Shown in pieces: positions 1-6,919 of a stretch of 13,663 nucleotides of DNA (position 1 is the first letter of the stretch; the number at the start of each line of letters is the position of its first letter). Under the pieces are notes generated by a model. The model saw only the letters and a list, made by a program, of their open reading frames with translations. It was not told the DNA's origin and made no database searches. Source of the DNA: Chitinispirillaceae bacterium (GTDB taxonomy: Bacteria; Fibrobacterota; Chitinivibrionia; Chitinivibrionales; Chitinispirillaceae); the NCBI GenBank assembly GCA_016926315.1, contig JAFGOU010000166.1, positions 1 through 13,663 on the forward strand. Reading direction: 5' to 3'. Both the position numbers and the translations under genes were made by a program.

Positions 1-387
1 GATCGCGCCCTTGCCCTTGTCCTCAGCCTTGATGATCCGGTAGATATCGCCCTCTTTCTGGAGCGCCAGCCCATGGGCCCCCAACAGGGTGCGAAGCCCT
101 TCGAGCACCGGTACGTCGGTAAGATGGATGGTCACCTTTGTCGACACGTCTTTGTCGATGATAATATTTAATCCATAAGCGATTGAGATGGAGCGTACCA
201 CGTCCCTGATGTCAGTGTCCTTGAAATCAAACGTCATGCGCTGCGGCTGACCGGACCTGGATACGGCTGCCGTATCATTTTTCTGCGCCTTGCCGCGCAC
301 CGGGGCCGGTTTTGACGTTTGGGCGACAAGCGTCGAGACGGCAAGCCCCATGGCAAGAACAAGGAATAAACCGTTTCGTACCTTCAT
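1..387 (-). CDS. Secretin (PilQ/GspD type), N-terminal part, cut by window edge
   Basis: The reading frame is open from an ATG at 387 to base 1 (129 codons, no stop), so the gene continues beyond the window. Residues 1-23 form a signal peptide (MKVRNGLFLVLAMGLAVSTL, then VAQ), followed by a Lys/Pro/Ala-rich linker. From about residue 51 comes an STN-type domain (secretin and TonB N-terminus): FDFKDTDIRDVVRSISIAYG, then NIIIDKDVSTKVTIHLTDVP and LEGLRTLLGAHGL. This pattern is typical of the periplasmic N domain of PilQ and related secretins, which form the outer-membrane pore of type IV pili or type II secretion. The ribosome site AGGAG lies 5 nt before the ATG. The pore-forming C-terminus is outside the window, so pilus versus secretion role cannot be decided. 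Another STN-domain protein, such as an adventurous secretin-like receptor, is possible but less likely. Confidence 0.8.
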   Translation of the reverse strand, partial: MKVRNGLFLVLAMGLAVSTLVAQTSKPAPVRGKAQKNDTAAVSRSGQPQRMTFDFKDTDIRDVVRSISIAYGLNIIIDKDVSTKVTIHLTDVPVLEGLRTLLGAHGLALQKEGDIYRIIKAEDKGKGAI

Positions 388-478
388 AATTCTCCTGCGG
401 TTAGAGACGCGTACCGTTAAAATACTATAAAAATACCCGGAAGGCGTAGATTTTGCGAGCTACGGTACCCTGTTTGAA

Positions 479-508
479 TATATAAATACAGCAGTAAAAG
501 CGTTTCAA
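479..508 (-). promoter_or_regulatory. Candidate promoter for the secretin gene
   Basis: On the minus strand, TTGAAA (508-503) and TATATA (484-479) are separated by 18 bp. Transcription would begin near 472, leaving a leader of about 85 nt before the secretin ATG at 387. The -35 matches the sigma70 consensus at 5 of 6 positions and the -10 at 4 of 6. This is a pattern match only. Confidence 0.35.
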
Positions 509-555
509 AAAGAAGAACTGCCGGTTCACTTTGACGGAGCAGTGGTACATAAAAG

Positions 556-613
556 ACGTCATCCCGGCCTGCCTTCGCCGTAGCGGCTTCGCGCAGGCAG
601 GCCGGAATGACGT
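556..613. repeat. Palindromic repeat (REP/MITE-like), possible terminator
   Basis: Two 19-base arms, ACGTCATCCCGGCCTGCCT (556-574) and its near-exact complement (595-613), have a single mismatch, which is a G-U wobble in minus-strand RNA. The inner 20 bases contain a smaller GCCG-TAG-CGGC hairpin. On the minus strand the element lies just downstream of the propeller gene (stop at 651) and is followed by CTTTTATG, so it could also terminate that transcript. A looser relative lies at 9052-9132; both contain CTGCCTTC and AGCGGCTTC. Such intergenic palindromes are usually dispersed in many copies. Copy number cannot be judged from this window. Confidence 0.75.
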
Positions 614-650
614 ATGCCAGAAACAGGGATTTCCGGACAGATATCACCTA

Positions 651-2828
651 TCAGTACAACAGGCGCTTTATCACCCTGGTTTTTTCGGAAATGATCTCGA
701 AAATGCAGATCCCTTTTGCTCCTGATTTACCGTGTTGCGACCAAAGACGCTTTACTACCATGTCGATATTTCCGATACCTGGCGAGTGTATTTTTCCAGA
801 AAAGAGTAACCGCCCATTGGGAAGGAAGGCTCTGATTTCAATCGGATGATGCAAACCGACTATTCCAGAAAAGGATTGTACGGTTCTTTTATATGGCATA
901 GGAACACGGACGCCGTTTTGCAGATCCTTCCAGGTGGTATCGACACGGGTTATGCCGTTTTTATTGTAAATAGCGATGATGTCTCGCGCAAATCCTATCC
1001 ACGTATTTCCATGACGATCTATGCTGATTGTTTGAGCACCGCACCCCGGTAAAAGCGAATTATATATGGTCATTGTGTCCCATATAGCATTGGAAAAGCG
1101 AGCGATTCCGCTGTTGGTCGCGACCCATAGTATATGATCGGCGTCTTCAGCGATATCGGTCACATATATTCCGCAAAAACCGCCGTTTAAAGGCTTATGA
1201 ACTGCGGTTTTATTTTTTTCCTGATCAAAAACGACCAGCCCGATACCGCCAAATCCGACCCATATCATTTCCTTACTGTCTTGAAAAATGGAAGTGACGG
1301 ATTTTTTATCGATTGAAGGACTTTCACAGATTATCCTGGTAAGCGAACCGTTTTCGCTGATAACAAGCCCGCTATCGGTCCCGATCCAGATACGATCGCT
1401 GGCATCGGTACATAAACACGTGATGGTATTTGAGGGGATGATCGAATTGAATGTGGTAAATAAACGAATCGAATCGTTTCGAAATCTGCCCAATCCACGT
1501 CGCAAACTGGTGCCAAACCAGATATTATCACGGGAGTCTTTGGCGACGCAGGAAGTCTGACGCAGTGAATCGGGAAGAAGATATTTGATCCAATTATTGC
1601 GGTCATATTTCCAGATGTTATATCCTGCGAACCACAAATTTCCTTCAGGATCTTCTACCACCTTGTTAAAACTATATGTCCATTCAATCGTATCGGTAAA
1701 GGGGGGCGTGCCGCTGCTTTCTTTCCAATAACCGCTGTCATTACATTGGGAAGCTCTTCCATCAAGCATCCAGAAAACATTTCGTGAATCCAAATAAAAG
1801 TCAGTTGCTCCGTTGTTGATTGGAAAATTATCTCGCGGGAGATTCCCTTTCAGGTCAGCCTTGCCGTCCCACTTCCAAATCTGGAGGTCTGCAATAAAAT
1901 AAAAGGATTCTTCGCTGGCGCTAACGGGAGGCATTCCGTCTGATGAGGCAGCATTTAAAGCACTTGCATCAACCAGTTCCTGAATCGTTGCAACAGTATC
2001 GTCTATTTCAACGAGGGTTCCCCCAACGTTTACGGCCCACATTCTATTTTGCTCATTTTTCAAGAAGTGCAAATACGGCACGCTATCAAGTTTTCTCATT
2101 CTGGTGTCAATTCCATTCTTGTCTACTTTGTATACGCCACTATCATACGTTGCCACCCAGAGAGACCCGTAACGATCTTCCGTTATGGAATTGATCCGTG
2201 TTGACGAGAAGCCATATTCCGTCATTTTGCGGAAGCTTGAATCGTTTTCAGAAAATACAAGCACCCCTTTTGAAAGGCCTATCCATAATTCGCCCTTGCC
2301 GGTGAAACAGAGCGTTTTAACGGAAACACCGCCACCCAGGCTCCCCTCCGGCAATTGATATACAGCGGTTGATCCATGCCGGACCCTTCCGATGGTGCAG
2401 CAGTAGCTATAAAACCAAATACCATCATCCGAAGTATCCTGGCAAATAATTGAACCATCATTGTTGTAGTAGCATTCAGTGCTATCTAATACGATTGTTT
2501 TCCAATTTATCCCGTCAGTGTACGAAATACCGCCATAAACGGTTCCCAGCCATAAACAATTTTTCGTTGTCATCATTGAAGAGATGACGTTGTCAGATAT
2601 AGGCGAATTGGCCCTTGTTATTTTTTTTATATAGACGCCATTTGTATCGAAAATCTCAACTCCGCCACGCGTACCGACCCAAATTTGATTTTTGAATAGC
2701 GCCATTTTTACCGTTGTATACGCGCCGATAGTCGTCCGGGTAAGATTTATCCAGTTTTGTGAATAAACGGATTGTGTAGTACCGACAACGAAGAACACAA
2801 TAAGAGAAAGAAATATGCTATTCTTCAT
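651..2828 (-). CDS. Secreted two-component-regulator-propeller protein with sorting-like C-terminus
   Basis: A 725-residue protein starting MKNSIFLSLIVFFVVGTTQS, a clear signal peptide ending near VYSQ. An in-frame ATG at 2879 was rejected: it lies inside the TATAAT at 2878-2883, whereas the ATG at 2828 has GGGGGT about 8 nt upstream and places the signal peptide at the N-terminus. The body holds about 14 repeats with the core W-[IVL]-G/A (e.g. IWVGTRGGVEIFD, LWIGLSKGVLVF, LWVATYDSGVYKV, IWIGTDSGLVIS, TWIGFARDIIAIY), the Reg_prop pattern, enough for two seven-bladed propellers. In hybrid two-component sensors this region is the ligand-binding periplasmic part, but no transmembrane, kinase or receiver segment follows. 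Instead the last ~70 residues (IEIRAFLPNGRLLFSGK ... GICIFEIISEKTRVIKRLLY) resemble a type IX secretion-type sorting or FlgD-like Ig domain. It is probably exported or surface-attached. Its base composition looks AT-richer than most neighbours. The ligand is unknown. Confidence 0.8.
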   Translation of the reverse strand: MKNSIFLSLIVFFVVGTTQSVYSQNWINLTRTTIGAYTTVKMALFKNQIWVGTRGGVEIFDTNGVYIKKITRANSPISDNVISSMMTTKNCLWLGTVYGGISYTDGINWKTIVLDSTECYYNNDGSIICQDTSDDGIWFYSYCCTIGRVRHGSTAVYQLPEGSLGGGVSVKTLCFTGKGELWIGLSKGVLVFSENDSSFRKMTEYGFSSTRINSITEDRYGSLWVATYDSGVYKVDKNGIDTRMRKLDSVPYLHFLKNEQNRMWAVNVGGTLVEIDDTVATIQELVDASALNAASSDGMPPVSASEESFYFIADLQIWKWDGKADLKGNLPRDNFPINNGATDFYLDSRNVFWMLDGRASQCNDSGYWKESSGTPPFTDTIEWTYSFNKVVEDPEGNLWFAGYNIWKYDRNNWIKYLLPDSLRQTSCVAKDSRDNIWFGTSLRRGLGRFRNDSIRLFTTFNSIIPSNTITCLCTDASDRIWIGTDSGLVISENGSLTRIICESPSIDKKSVTSIFQDSKEMIWVGFGGIGLVVFDQEKNKTAVHKPLNGGFCGIYVTDIAEDADHILWVATNSGIARFSNAIWDTMTIYNSLLPGCGAQTISIDRHGNTWIGFARDIIAIYNKNGITRVDTTWKDLQNGVRVPMPYKRTVQSFSGIVGLHHPIEIRAFLPNGRLLFSGKIHSPGIGNIDMVVKRLWSQHGKSGAKGICIFEIISEKTRVIKRLLY

Positions 2829-2877
2829 ACTGCTTACCCCCACGCTGGAAATAAATTCAAAATAATTGATCACCATC

Positions 2878-2883
2878 ATTATA
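2878..2883 (-). promoter_or_regulatory. Candidate -10 element for the propeller gene
   Basis: A perfect TATAAT on the minus strand, 50 bp upstream of the ATG at 2828. No good -35 is visible at 16-18 bp (the sequence there is near GGATAC), so an activator or another sigma factor may be needed, or the match is chance. It argues against the longer start at 2879, which would begin inside this element. Confidence 0.35.
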
Positions 2884-3045
2884 CTGTTGAAGGCCGATTA
2901 GTATCCATACAAAGCAGTATGGCGGTCTGTGTTGAAAGACGCGGTTGAAACGCCGACCGTTAAAAATACCCGGACCTTTTTCATCACTCCGGCAGGAAAA
3001 ATCAATTAAATTTCCGTACGGGCTGATTTCCAAAGGGTATCCTTA

Positions 3046-3078
3046 ATGCAACGCATCGTCCTGATTTCGATCACCTGA
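3046..3078 (+). other. Possible 10-codon leader ORF coupled to the YdcF-like gene
   Basis: ATG at 3046 reads MQRIVLISIT and stops at TGA 3076-3078. The stop overlaps the YdcF-like ATG by one base (TGATG), a classic coupling arrangement. This mini-ORF has a good ribosome site (AAAGGG about 8 nt upstream), whereas the YdcF-like ATG itself has none. I infer that ribosomes load at the mini-ORF and re-initiate on the downstream gene. The peptide is too short to assign any function. Chance remains possible. Confidence 0.35.
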
Positions 3079-3722
3079 TGAAACCGCGACTCCTGACCCG
3101 TAAACCGTGCCTGATGCCGACCTTCGTTGGCTGGCTGGTACTCTCGGTGAGCGCCGCGACCCTGTCGCTCCTGATCCTGCTCAACCTTAACGCGTTTCTC
3201 TCCCCTGTGAATCCATCACCATCCGACGTTCTTGTGGTTGAAGGCTGGCTGCCCGATTATGCTCTCGACAGCGCGGCGGCATTGTTCTATCGTGACCGGT
3301 ACCGGAAACTGGCGGTAATCGGCGGTGTTATCGAGCGCGGATCGTATCTCGTTGAATACAAAACCTTTGCCGAACTGGGGGCCGCGGCGTTCAAACGCAT
3401 CGGCATTCCCGATTCTTCACTCTTCGTCATTCCGGCGCCCCCTAGCGCCAAAGACCGCACCTGGGTCTCTGCAGTGGCGTTAACTCCCTGGATCAGGAGC
3501 CAGGGACTGCGGTCGCTTGACGTCTGTTCGCTGGGCGCTCACGCCAGGCGCACACGATACCTGTTTCAGAAGGCGGCAGGCGATTCGGTCAGGACCGGCA
3601 TCATATCGATACCGGACGCCGGTTACAACGGTAAAAAATGGTGGGCTTCGAGCCTTGGATTCAGGACCGTAACCGGGGAACTGATCGCGTATCTGTATGT
3701 AAGGGTGTTGTTCAGACCGTGA
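3078..3722 (+). CDS. YdcF/SanA-like DUF218 membrane protein
   Basis: A 214-residue protein with one N-terminal membrane helix (about residues 17-40, GWLVLSVSAATLSLLILLNL) and a soluble domain of the DUF218 type. The domain opens with SDVLVVEGWLPDYALDSAAA, runs through a strand ending VIGG, and near the C-terminus has SLGAHARRTRYLFQKA, matching the family's usual His/Arg-rich 'HxxRA' region. DUF218 members include YdcF, SanA and ElyC of E. coli. SanA and ElyC affect the envelope barrier and peptidoglycan or carrier-lipid metabolism, but the chemistry is unsettled. The usual DxxxVLGGG opening is replaced by VVEGW, a variant subgroup. The start has no Shine-Dalgarno of its own and overlaps the stop of a 10-codon ORF. 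It is divergent from the propeller gene and looks monocistronic. Confidence 0.7.
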   Translation: MKPRLLTRKPCLMPTFVGWLVLSVSAATLSLLILLNLNAFLSPVNPSPSDVLVVEGWLPDYALDSAAALFYRDRYRKLAVIGGVIERGSYLVEYKTFAELGAAAFKRIGIPDSSLFVIPAPPSAKDRTWVSAVALTPWIRSQGLRSLDVCSLGAHARRTRYLFQKAAGDSVRTGIISIPDAGYNGKKWWASSLGFRTVTGELIAYLYVRVLFRP

Positions 3723-3911
3723 CGGCTAATCCGCCCGATGCCTTAAAAGACAGGATCTCCTGCTGATAGTCTGTTCGTTGCGATTGATTTTTATTCCGTT
3801 CCTGATACTACCCCAAGGTTTACGCTGCCATTTCCCGTCACCTAAGCGCCTTCTCACAGGCTTCCTGTCACATCCCTTTTTTCCGATTTTACCGACGCAG
3901 CATACACCGCC

Positions 3912-4466
3912 TTATATGAACTGTACTTCACGCCCCAGGGCATTGATAAAGGTAGTCAGATACTCCCTGGCATGCTTTTGCGCCATGGCCTCGATTCCCT
4001 TTTCCATCGCCCTTGTTTTAATGATTGAAAATGCTTCATTGACATGCCTGGATATTTCAGCGTCGCTGAAATTTGGGGCGGTCAAGGTACCATACGTGCA
4101 GATCTTTCTGAAATTGTCGTGGCTTGGATTCGAAACTTCCACCTGTTTAGGAAGCACGATGGACACCAGATTTTTTTCCTTATCCAATTTTATCTCCATG
4201 TTTTCCAGATTAATGCTGGCGGTTACCGTACCTTCCGCAAAATAAACGGTGTGCTTCTTTGCGCCGGCCCAATCCTTCTTTGTTTTTTCCAGGGTGGTTG
4301 CAGCGGTTATCTCAATGGTTTGAAGCTTGGCGACTTTTTTGATCTGCTCAACGACCGTTATATCGGAATCGTTCTGTTTGAACAGCTTCTCATACACCTT
4401 CCATCCGATAAATCCCACTGCAACAAGTACGCATAACGCCACGACATTGCCGAGTATGTTTTTCAT
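3912..4466 (-). CDS. Membrane-anchored DUF4230 protein
   Basis: A 184-residue protein. Residues 5-25 (LGNVVALCVLVAVGFIGWKV) form an N-terminal membrane anchor. The rest matches the DUF4230 pattern: VVEQIKKVAKLQTIEI, a predicted beta-rich stretch (VYFAEGTVTASINLENMEIK, then VSIVLPKQVEVSNPS), and a helical C-terminus (HVNEAFSIIKTRAMEKGIEA). DUF4230 proteins are widespread and mostly uncharacterised, with the domain expected outside the cytoplasmic membrane. AGGAGG lies 8 nt before the ATG, a strong ribosome site that fixes the start. A TATAAT lies at 4602-4607 on this strand but lacks a good -35. It has no same-strand neighbour within 1 kb, so context gives no function. Confidence 0.7.
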   Translation of the reverse strand: MKNILGNVVALCVLVAVGFIGWKVYEKLFKQNDSDITVVEQIKKVAKLQTIEITAATTLEKTKKDWAGAKKHTVYFAEGTVTASINLENMEIKLDKEKNLVSIVLPKQVEVSNPSHDNFRKICTYGTLTAPNFSDAEISRHVNEAFSIIKTRAMEKGIEAMAQKHAREYLTTFINALGREVQFI

Positions 4467-4652
4467 GGCAACCGCCTCCTTTAAAATGTGTTGTTTGTTC
4501 GACAGGAATCGTTATCGTCTTTTCCGCTCGTCCATAAAGAGCATGAGTGGAGGTTTGAGTTCATATGCTGTGACAATATAATAAAGAAAAAACTGAAAAA
4601 GATTATACTTGCCAAAAGCCATTCTCATTCTCAAACCAACCGGCAGGGTTAA

Positions 4653-4895
4653 AATACCTCACTACCCAACCGCTTTCCATTTTACAACGGTAACGCGACG
4701 CCGCTGCCGATCGTAACGGTTGGCGGCGCATCGCTGGTTGCCTGGCCATACGAAAACGGGTGGAAACTCGGCCAGTACCCTTCAAAGTACCATGGCGTCC
4801 TGTGCATACGCCTTGAAAGAAACAAACCGTTTTCCGCCCGGAACCCTTGTTTCTCTTTTATTTTGCTTCTCCCCTGCCGGAATCGTACATTTTAA
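4653..4895 (+). pseudogene. Possible gene remnant in the 4467-4932 gap
   Basis: The 466-base gap between the DUF4230 and SAM hydrolase genes has no intact gene with a good start. A plus-strand frame is open from 4653 to the TAA at 4893-4895 without any ATG. It reads like protein in its middle (ATPLPIVTVGGASLVAWPYE, then NGWKLGQYPSKYHGVLCIRL) and then trails into low-complexity residues. On the minus strand a short frame ending at 4603 also reads plausibly (GWVVRYFNPAGWFENENGFW). Both overlap and neither has a ribosome site. I read this as a decayed gene end or chance, and cannot name a family. Confidence 0.2.
4863..4891 (+). promoter_or_regulatory. Candidate promoter for the SAM hydrolase gene
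   Basis: TTGCTT (4863-4868) and TACATT (4886-4891) have a 17-bp spacer, each matching the sigma70 consensus at 4 of 6 positions. Transcription would start near 4898, giving a leader of about 35 nt. Pattern match only. Confidence 0.3.
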
Positions 4896-4932
4896 CCAAG
4901 TTCCTTTACTCCCTTGAACGTTTTGCTTTTTT

Positions 4933-5715
4933 ATGAGCATCATCTCTTTAATCACCGACTACGGCAAATCTGACTGGTTCGCCGGCGAGATGAAAGGTGC
5001 CATTGCAGGAATCGCGCCTCACGCCATGATCATTGACATCACCCATGATATTGAACCGGGTGACATCAAAAACGCGGCATTTTCTCTTTTGGCCTGTTAC
5101 CGAACCTTTCCGGAGGGTACGATATTCTGCGTGGTGGTCGATCCGGGCGTGGGAACATCGCGCGCCGCCCTGGCGATAAAAGCGGGTTCCCGGTTCTTTG
5201 TCGGTCCGGACAACGGCGTGCTGTCATGGGCGCTGCTGAAGGAACCAAGCCGTGAAATCCGTCGCATCGAATCCCCCGAACTGCTGCCGCGCGAAATAAG
5301 CAGCACCTTCCATGGACGCGATATCTTCGCCCCTGTTGCCGCGCATCTTTCTCTGGGAATTCCTTTTGAAAAAGTCGGCCCGTTGCATACAGACATGATC
5401 TCATTGCATTGGCCGGCGCCGCAGAATAACAACGGCATGATCGTCGCCACCATCATCCACATCGACCGCTTCGGCAATGCGATAACCGCCATTGACAAGG
5501 AATCGCTTTGCGCCCTGCCCTCATCCCCAAAGATCCAGCTCATGAAATACGGCACCGAAGTGCCTTTCTGCACCCATTTCCAGCAGGTACCGACCGGACA
5601 GGGGCTGGCCTACATCGGGTCGAGCGGCTATTTAGAGATCGCGATCAACAACGCAAACGCGTCGGTCGTTTTCGGGTTGCAGGTGGGAGACCGTGTGGCG
5701 GTGTGTTGTCAATGA
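4933..5715 (+). CDS. S-adenosylmethionine hydrolase (DUF62 / SAM hydroxide adenosyltransferase)
   Basis: A 260-residue protein, the usual family length. The family, related to fluorinase FlA and chlorinase SalL, splits SAM into adenosine and methionine using an activated water. Motifs in order: ISLITDYG at the N-terminus, IDITHDI (residues 34-40), VVVDPGVGTSR (67-77), FVGPDNG (89-95), STFHGRDIFAPVAAHL (124 onward), IDRFGN in the C-terminal domain. Asp70, Arg77 and His127 fall where the Asp-Arg-His catalytic triad of the hydrolase PH0463 lies, so this is a hydrolase rather than a halogenase-type member. The physiological role is unsettled, perhaps control of SAM level or adenosine supply. There is no Shine-Dalgarno before the ATG (a T-run instead), and an in-frame TGA at 4915 rules out a longer start. 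Confidence 0.88.
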   Translation: MSIISLITDYGKSDWFAGEMKGAIAGIAPHAMIIDITHDIEPGDIKNAAFSLLACYRTFPEGTIFCVVVDPGVGTSRAALAIKAGSRFFVGPDNGVLSWALLKEPSREIRRIESPELLPREISSTFHGRDIFAPVAAHLSLGIPFEKVGPLHTDMISLHWPAPQNNNGMIVATIIHIDRFGNAITAIDKESLCALPSSPKIQLMKYGTEVPFCTHFQQVPTGQGLAYIGSSGYLEIAINNANASVVFGLQVGDRVAVCCQ

Positions 5716-5819
5716 TGGCCGCTCATCACGAGATCGTGCCGAAGTATCTTCCTCTACCGGAGTACCGGTCATTCCGATTGCTACCGGTGCACGAAAATTC
5801 AATGAATATTCCCGTGTAA
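5712..5819 (+). other. Possible small ORF overlapping the SAM hydrolase stop (35 codons)
   Basis: ATG at 5712 overlaps the SAM hydrolase TGA (5713-5715) in an ATGA arrangement, so it could be translated by coupling. The product begins MMAAHHEIVPKYLPLPEY and ends NSMNIPV, a proline- and histidine-rich peptide with no signal or membrane segment. No ribosome site is visible. It may be coincidence; no family recognised. Confidence 0.15.
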
Positions 5820-5855
5820 CTTATGTATTTTATTCCTTCACGTGAAATGATATCA

Positions 5856-5884
5856 TTGAACGCATTAAGGAATCCTGATACAAT
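5856..5884 (+). promoter_or_regulatory. Near-consensus sigma70 promoter of the orphan barrel-like gene
   Basis: TTGAAC (5856-5861), a 17-bp spacer and TACAAT (5879-5884), giving 4 of 6 and 5 of 6 matches. The start point would be near 5891, leaving about 30 nt before the ATG at 5921 with AGGAG in between. It is well placed and independent of the upstream gene. Confidence 0.6.
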
Positions 5885-5920
5885 TTTTCCTATCATCGCA
5901 ACCTTTTCAAAGGAGTCGGT

Positions 5921-6850
5921 ATGACGGTTAAACGCATGGTCCTCTCCATCACGACAATAGTAATGGCAATGGCGCTGTTTTCCCCCGTGTTTCCGATCGC
6001 GGGAGTGGGGATTCATTACGGATTGGATTTTTCGATGAGTATGGATGACCAACTGAAAGAGCAGGCAACATTAGGCGACCTCAAACTTGATGTCTCAAAT
6101 TTTGGAACTCTGCCTGATGGATTCGGTACCGATCCGTTGACCGGCAAAGATCTCCCCGTGTATATCTCCCGCACCGGTTGGGAAAATACGAAAATCAGTT
6201 TCGGTGGAAAAGTGTATATCGACATTCTTCCCGTTCTCGACGCAGTGGAACTATCCTGTAATTACGGCATGTGGAAATACGATGGCTCCATCATCTACCC
6301 GACCTCCATTCAATTCAATGCCAGCAGCGCTACCAGAGATCAGGATATAAACAATATTGCCACGGTCAATTATGATACCACGGCTGTCACCATCAAAGGT
6401 CTTAATGCCACACCTTATGCAAAATTGCACTTCGATTTGACTGTCCGCAAATACCTTTTCGAATTTCCACCTGTTGTGAAAATTTTAAAAATTTATGGTG
6501 GCGCCGGTATGAGTACGTTTTTCGCCACACCGATTCTCAGCGCTCCCTTTATCGAAAAAGCAATCGGGACATCGCTTAACTCAGTGACCGATGTAACCCG
6601 ACTGGGCACCCAGGTTTTCGATAATACCGAAATAATGAAAAAACTCGGCGAAGAGTTCATGAAGGAACTTTTCACCCCCCATATGGGCGGCCATGTCGAT
6701 CTGGGCGCCATGATAAAAATTCCACTTGTTCCCTTTGGCGTTTTTGTCGACTGCAAATACCTGATCCCATTCGGGAAAATGGATGAGAATGTAGACAATT
6801 TGAGTGGGTCCGGACTTCTCATCAACAGCGGCATTCTTTTCGCGCTGTAA
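5921..6850 (+). CDS. Unrecognised exported, probable outer-membrane beta-barrel protein
   Basis: A 309-residue protein with a signal peptide (MTVKRMVLSITTIVMAMALF, cleaved near PIAG, residues 25-28). The mature part lacks membrane helices. It alternates hydrophobic and polar residues in strand-like blocks rich in Gly and aromatics (VGIHYGLDFSMSMD, KISFGGKVYIDILP, VELSCNYGMWKYD, MGGHVDLGAMIKIPLVPFGV) and ends GSGLLINSGILFAL, like the last strand of a barrel, although with a terminal Leu rather than the common Phe. The repeated 'GGAGMSTFF... PYAKLHFDL' style fits a bacterial outer-membrane or autotransporter-like barrel of about 10-12 strands. I recognise no family. AGGAG lies 5 nt before the ATG. 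It has its own promoter (5856-5884) and a hairpin terminator (6858-6883), so it is a single-gene unit. A periplasmic beta-sandwich protein is the alternative. Confidence 0.65.
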   Translation: MTVKRMVLSITTIVMAMALFSPVFPIAGVGIHYGLDFSMSMDDQLKEQATLGDLKLDVSNFGTLPDGFGTDPLTGKDLPVYISRTGWENTKISFGGKVYIDILPVLDAVELSCNYGMWKYDGSIIYPTSIQFNASSATRDQDINNIATVNYDTTAVTIKGLNATPYAKLHFDLTVRKYLFEFPPVVKILKIYGGAGMSTFFATPILSAPFIEKAIGTSLNSVTDVTRLGTQVFDNTEIMKKLGEEFMKELFTPHMGGHVDLGAMIKIPLVPFGVFVDCKYLIPFGKMDENVDNLSGSGLLINSGILFAL

Positions 6851-6857
6851 CCATCCT

Positions 6858-6883
6858 GAAGGCCGGACTTTTGTCCGGTCTTC
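6858..6883 (+). terminator. Hairpin terminator after the barrel-like gene
   Basis: GAAGGCCGGAC (6858-6868), loop TTTT, GTCCGGTCTTC (6873-6883): an 11-bp stem with a single G-U pair, followed by ATCTTTCT. It lies 8 bases after the stop. The U-rich tail is short, so some read-through into uppP (starting at 6920) is likely. Only 36 bp separate the hairpin from uppP, leaving little room for a separate promoter. Confidence 0.7.
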
Positions 6884-6919
6884 ATCTTTCTATTCCCCGC
6901 TGTTCATAGAAAGTATTCA

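Noticed and set aside
411..442. Short similarity between 411-442 and 2950-2972 (ACCGTTAAAA and ATACCCGGA)
   Set aside because: Both lie upstream of minus-strand genes and could be a shared site, but the match is broken and AT-rich, so chance is likely.
531..725. 64-codon plus-strand frame across the palindrome
   Set aside because: It translates the palindromic repeat and runs antisense into the end of the propeller gene.
3778..4436. Plus-strand frames of 155 and 130 codons opposite the DUF4230 gene
   Set aside because: They are antisense shadows of a gene with a strong ribosome site and a recognised family pattern. Products are rich in Cys, Phe and Ser with no motif.
5097..5573. 158-codon minus-strand frame inside the SAM hydrolase gene
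   Set aside because: It is opposite all catalytic motifs of the hydrolase; no ribosome site and no family resemblance.
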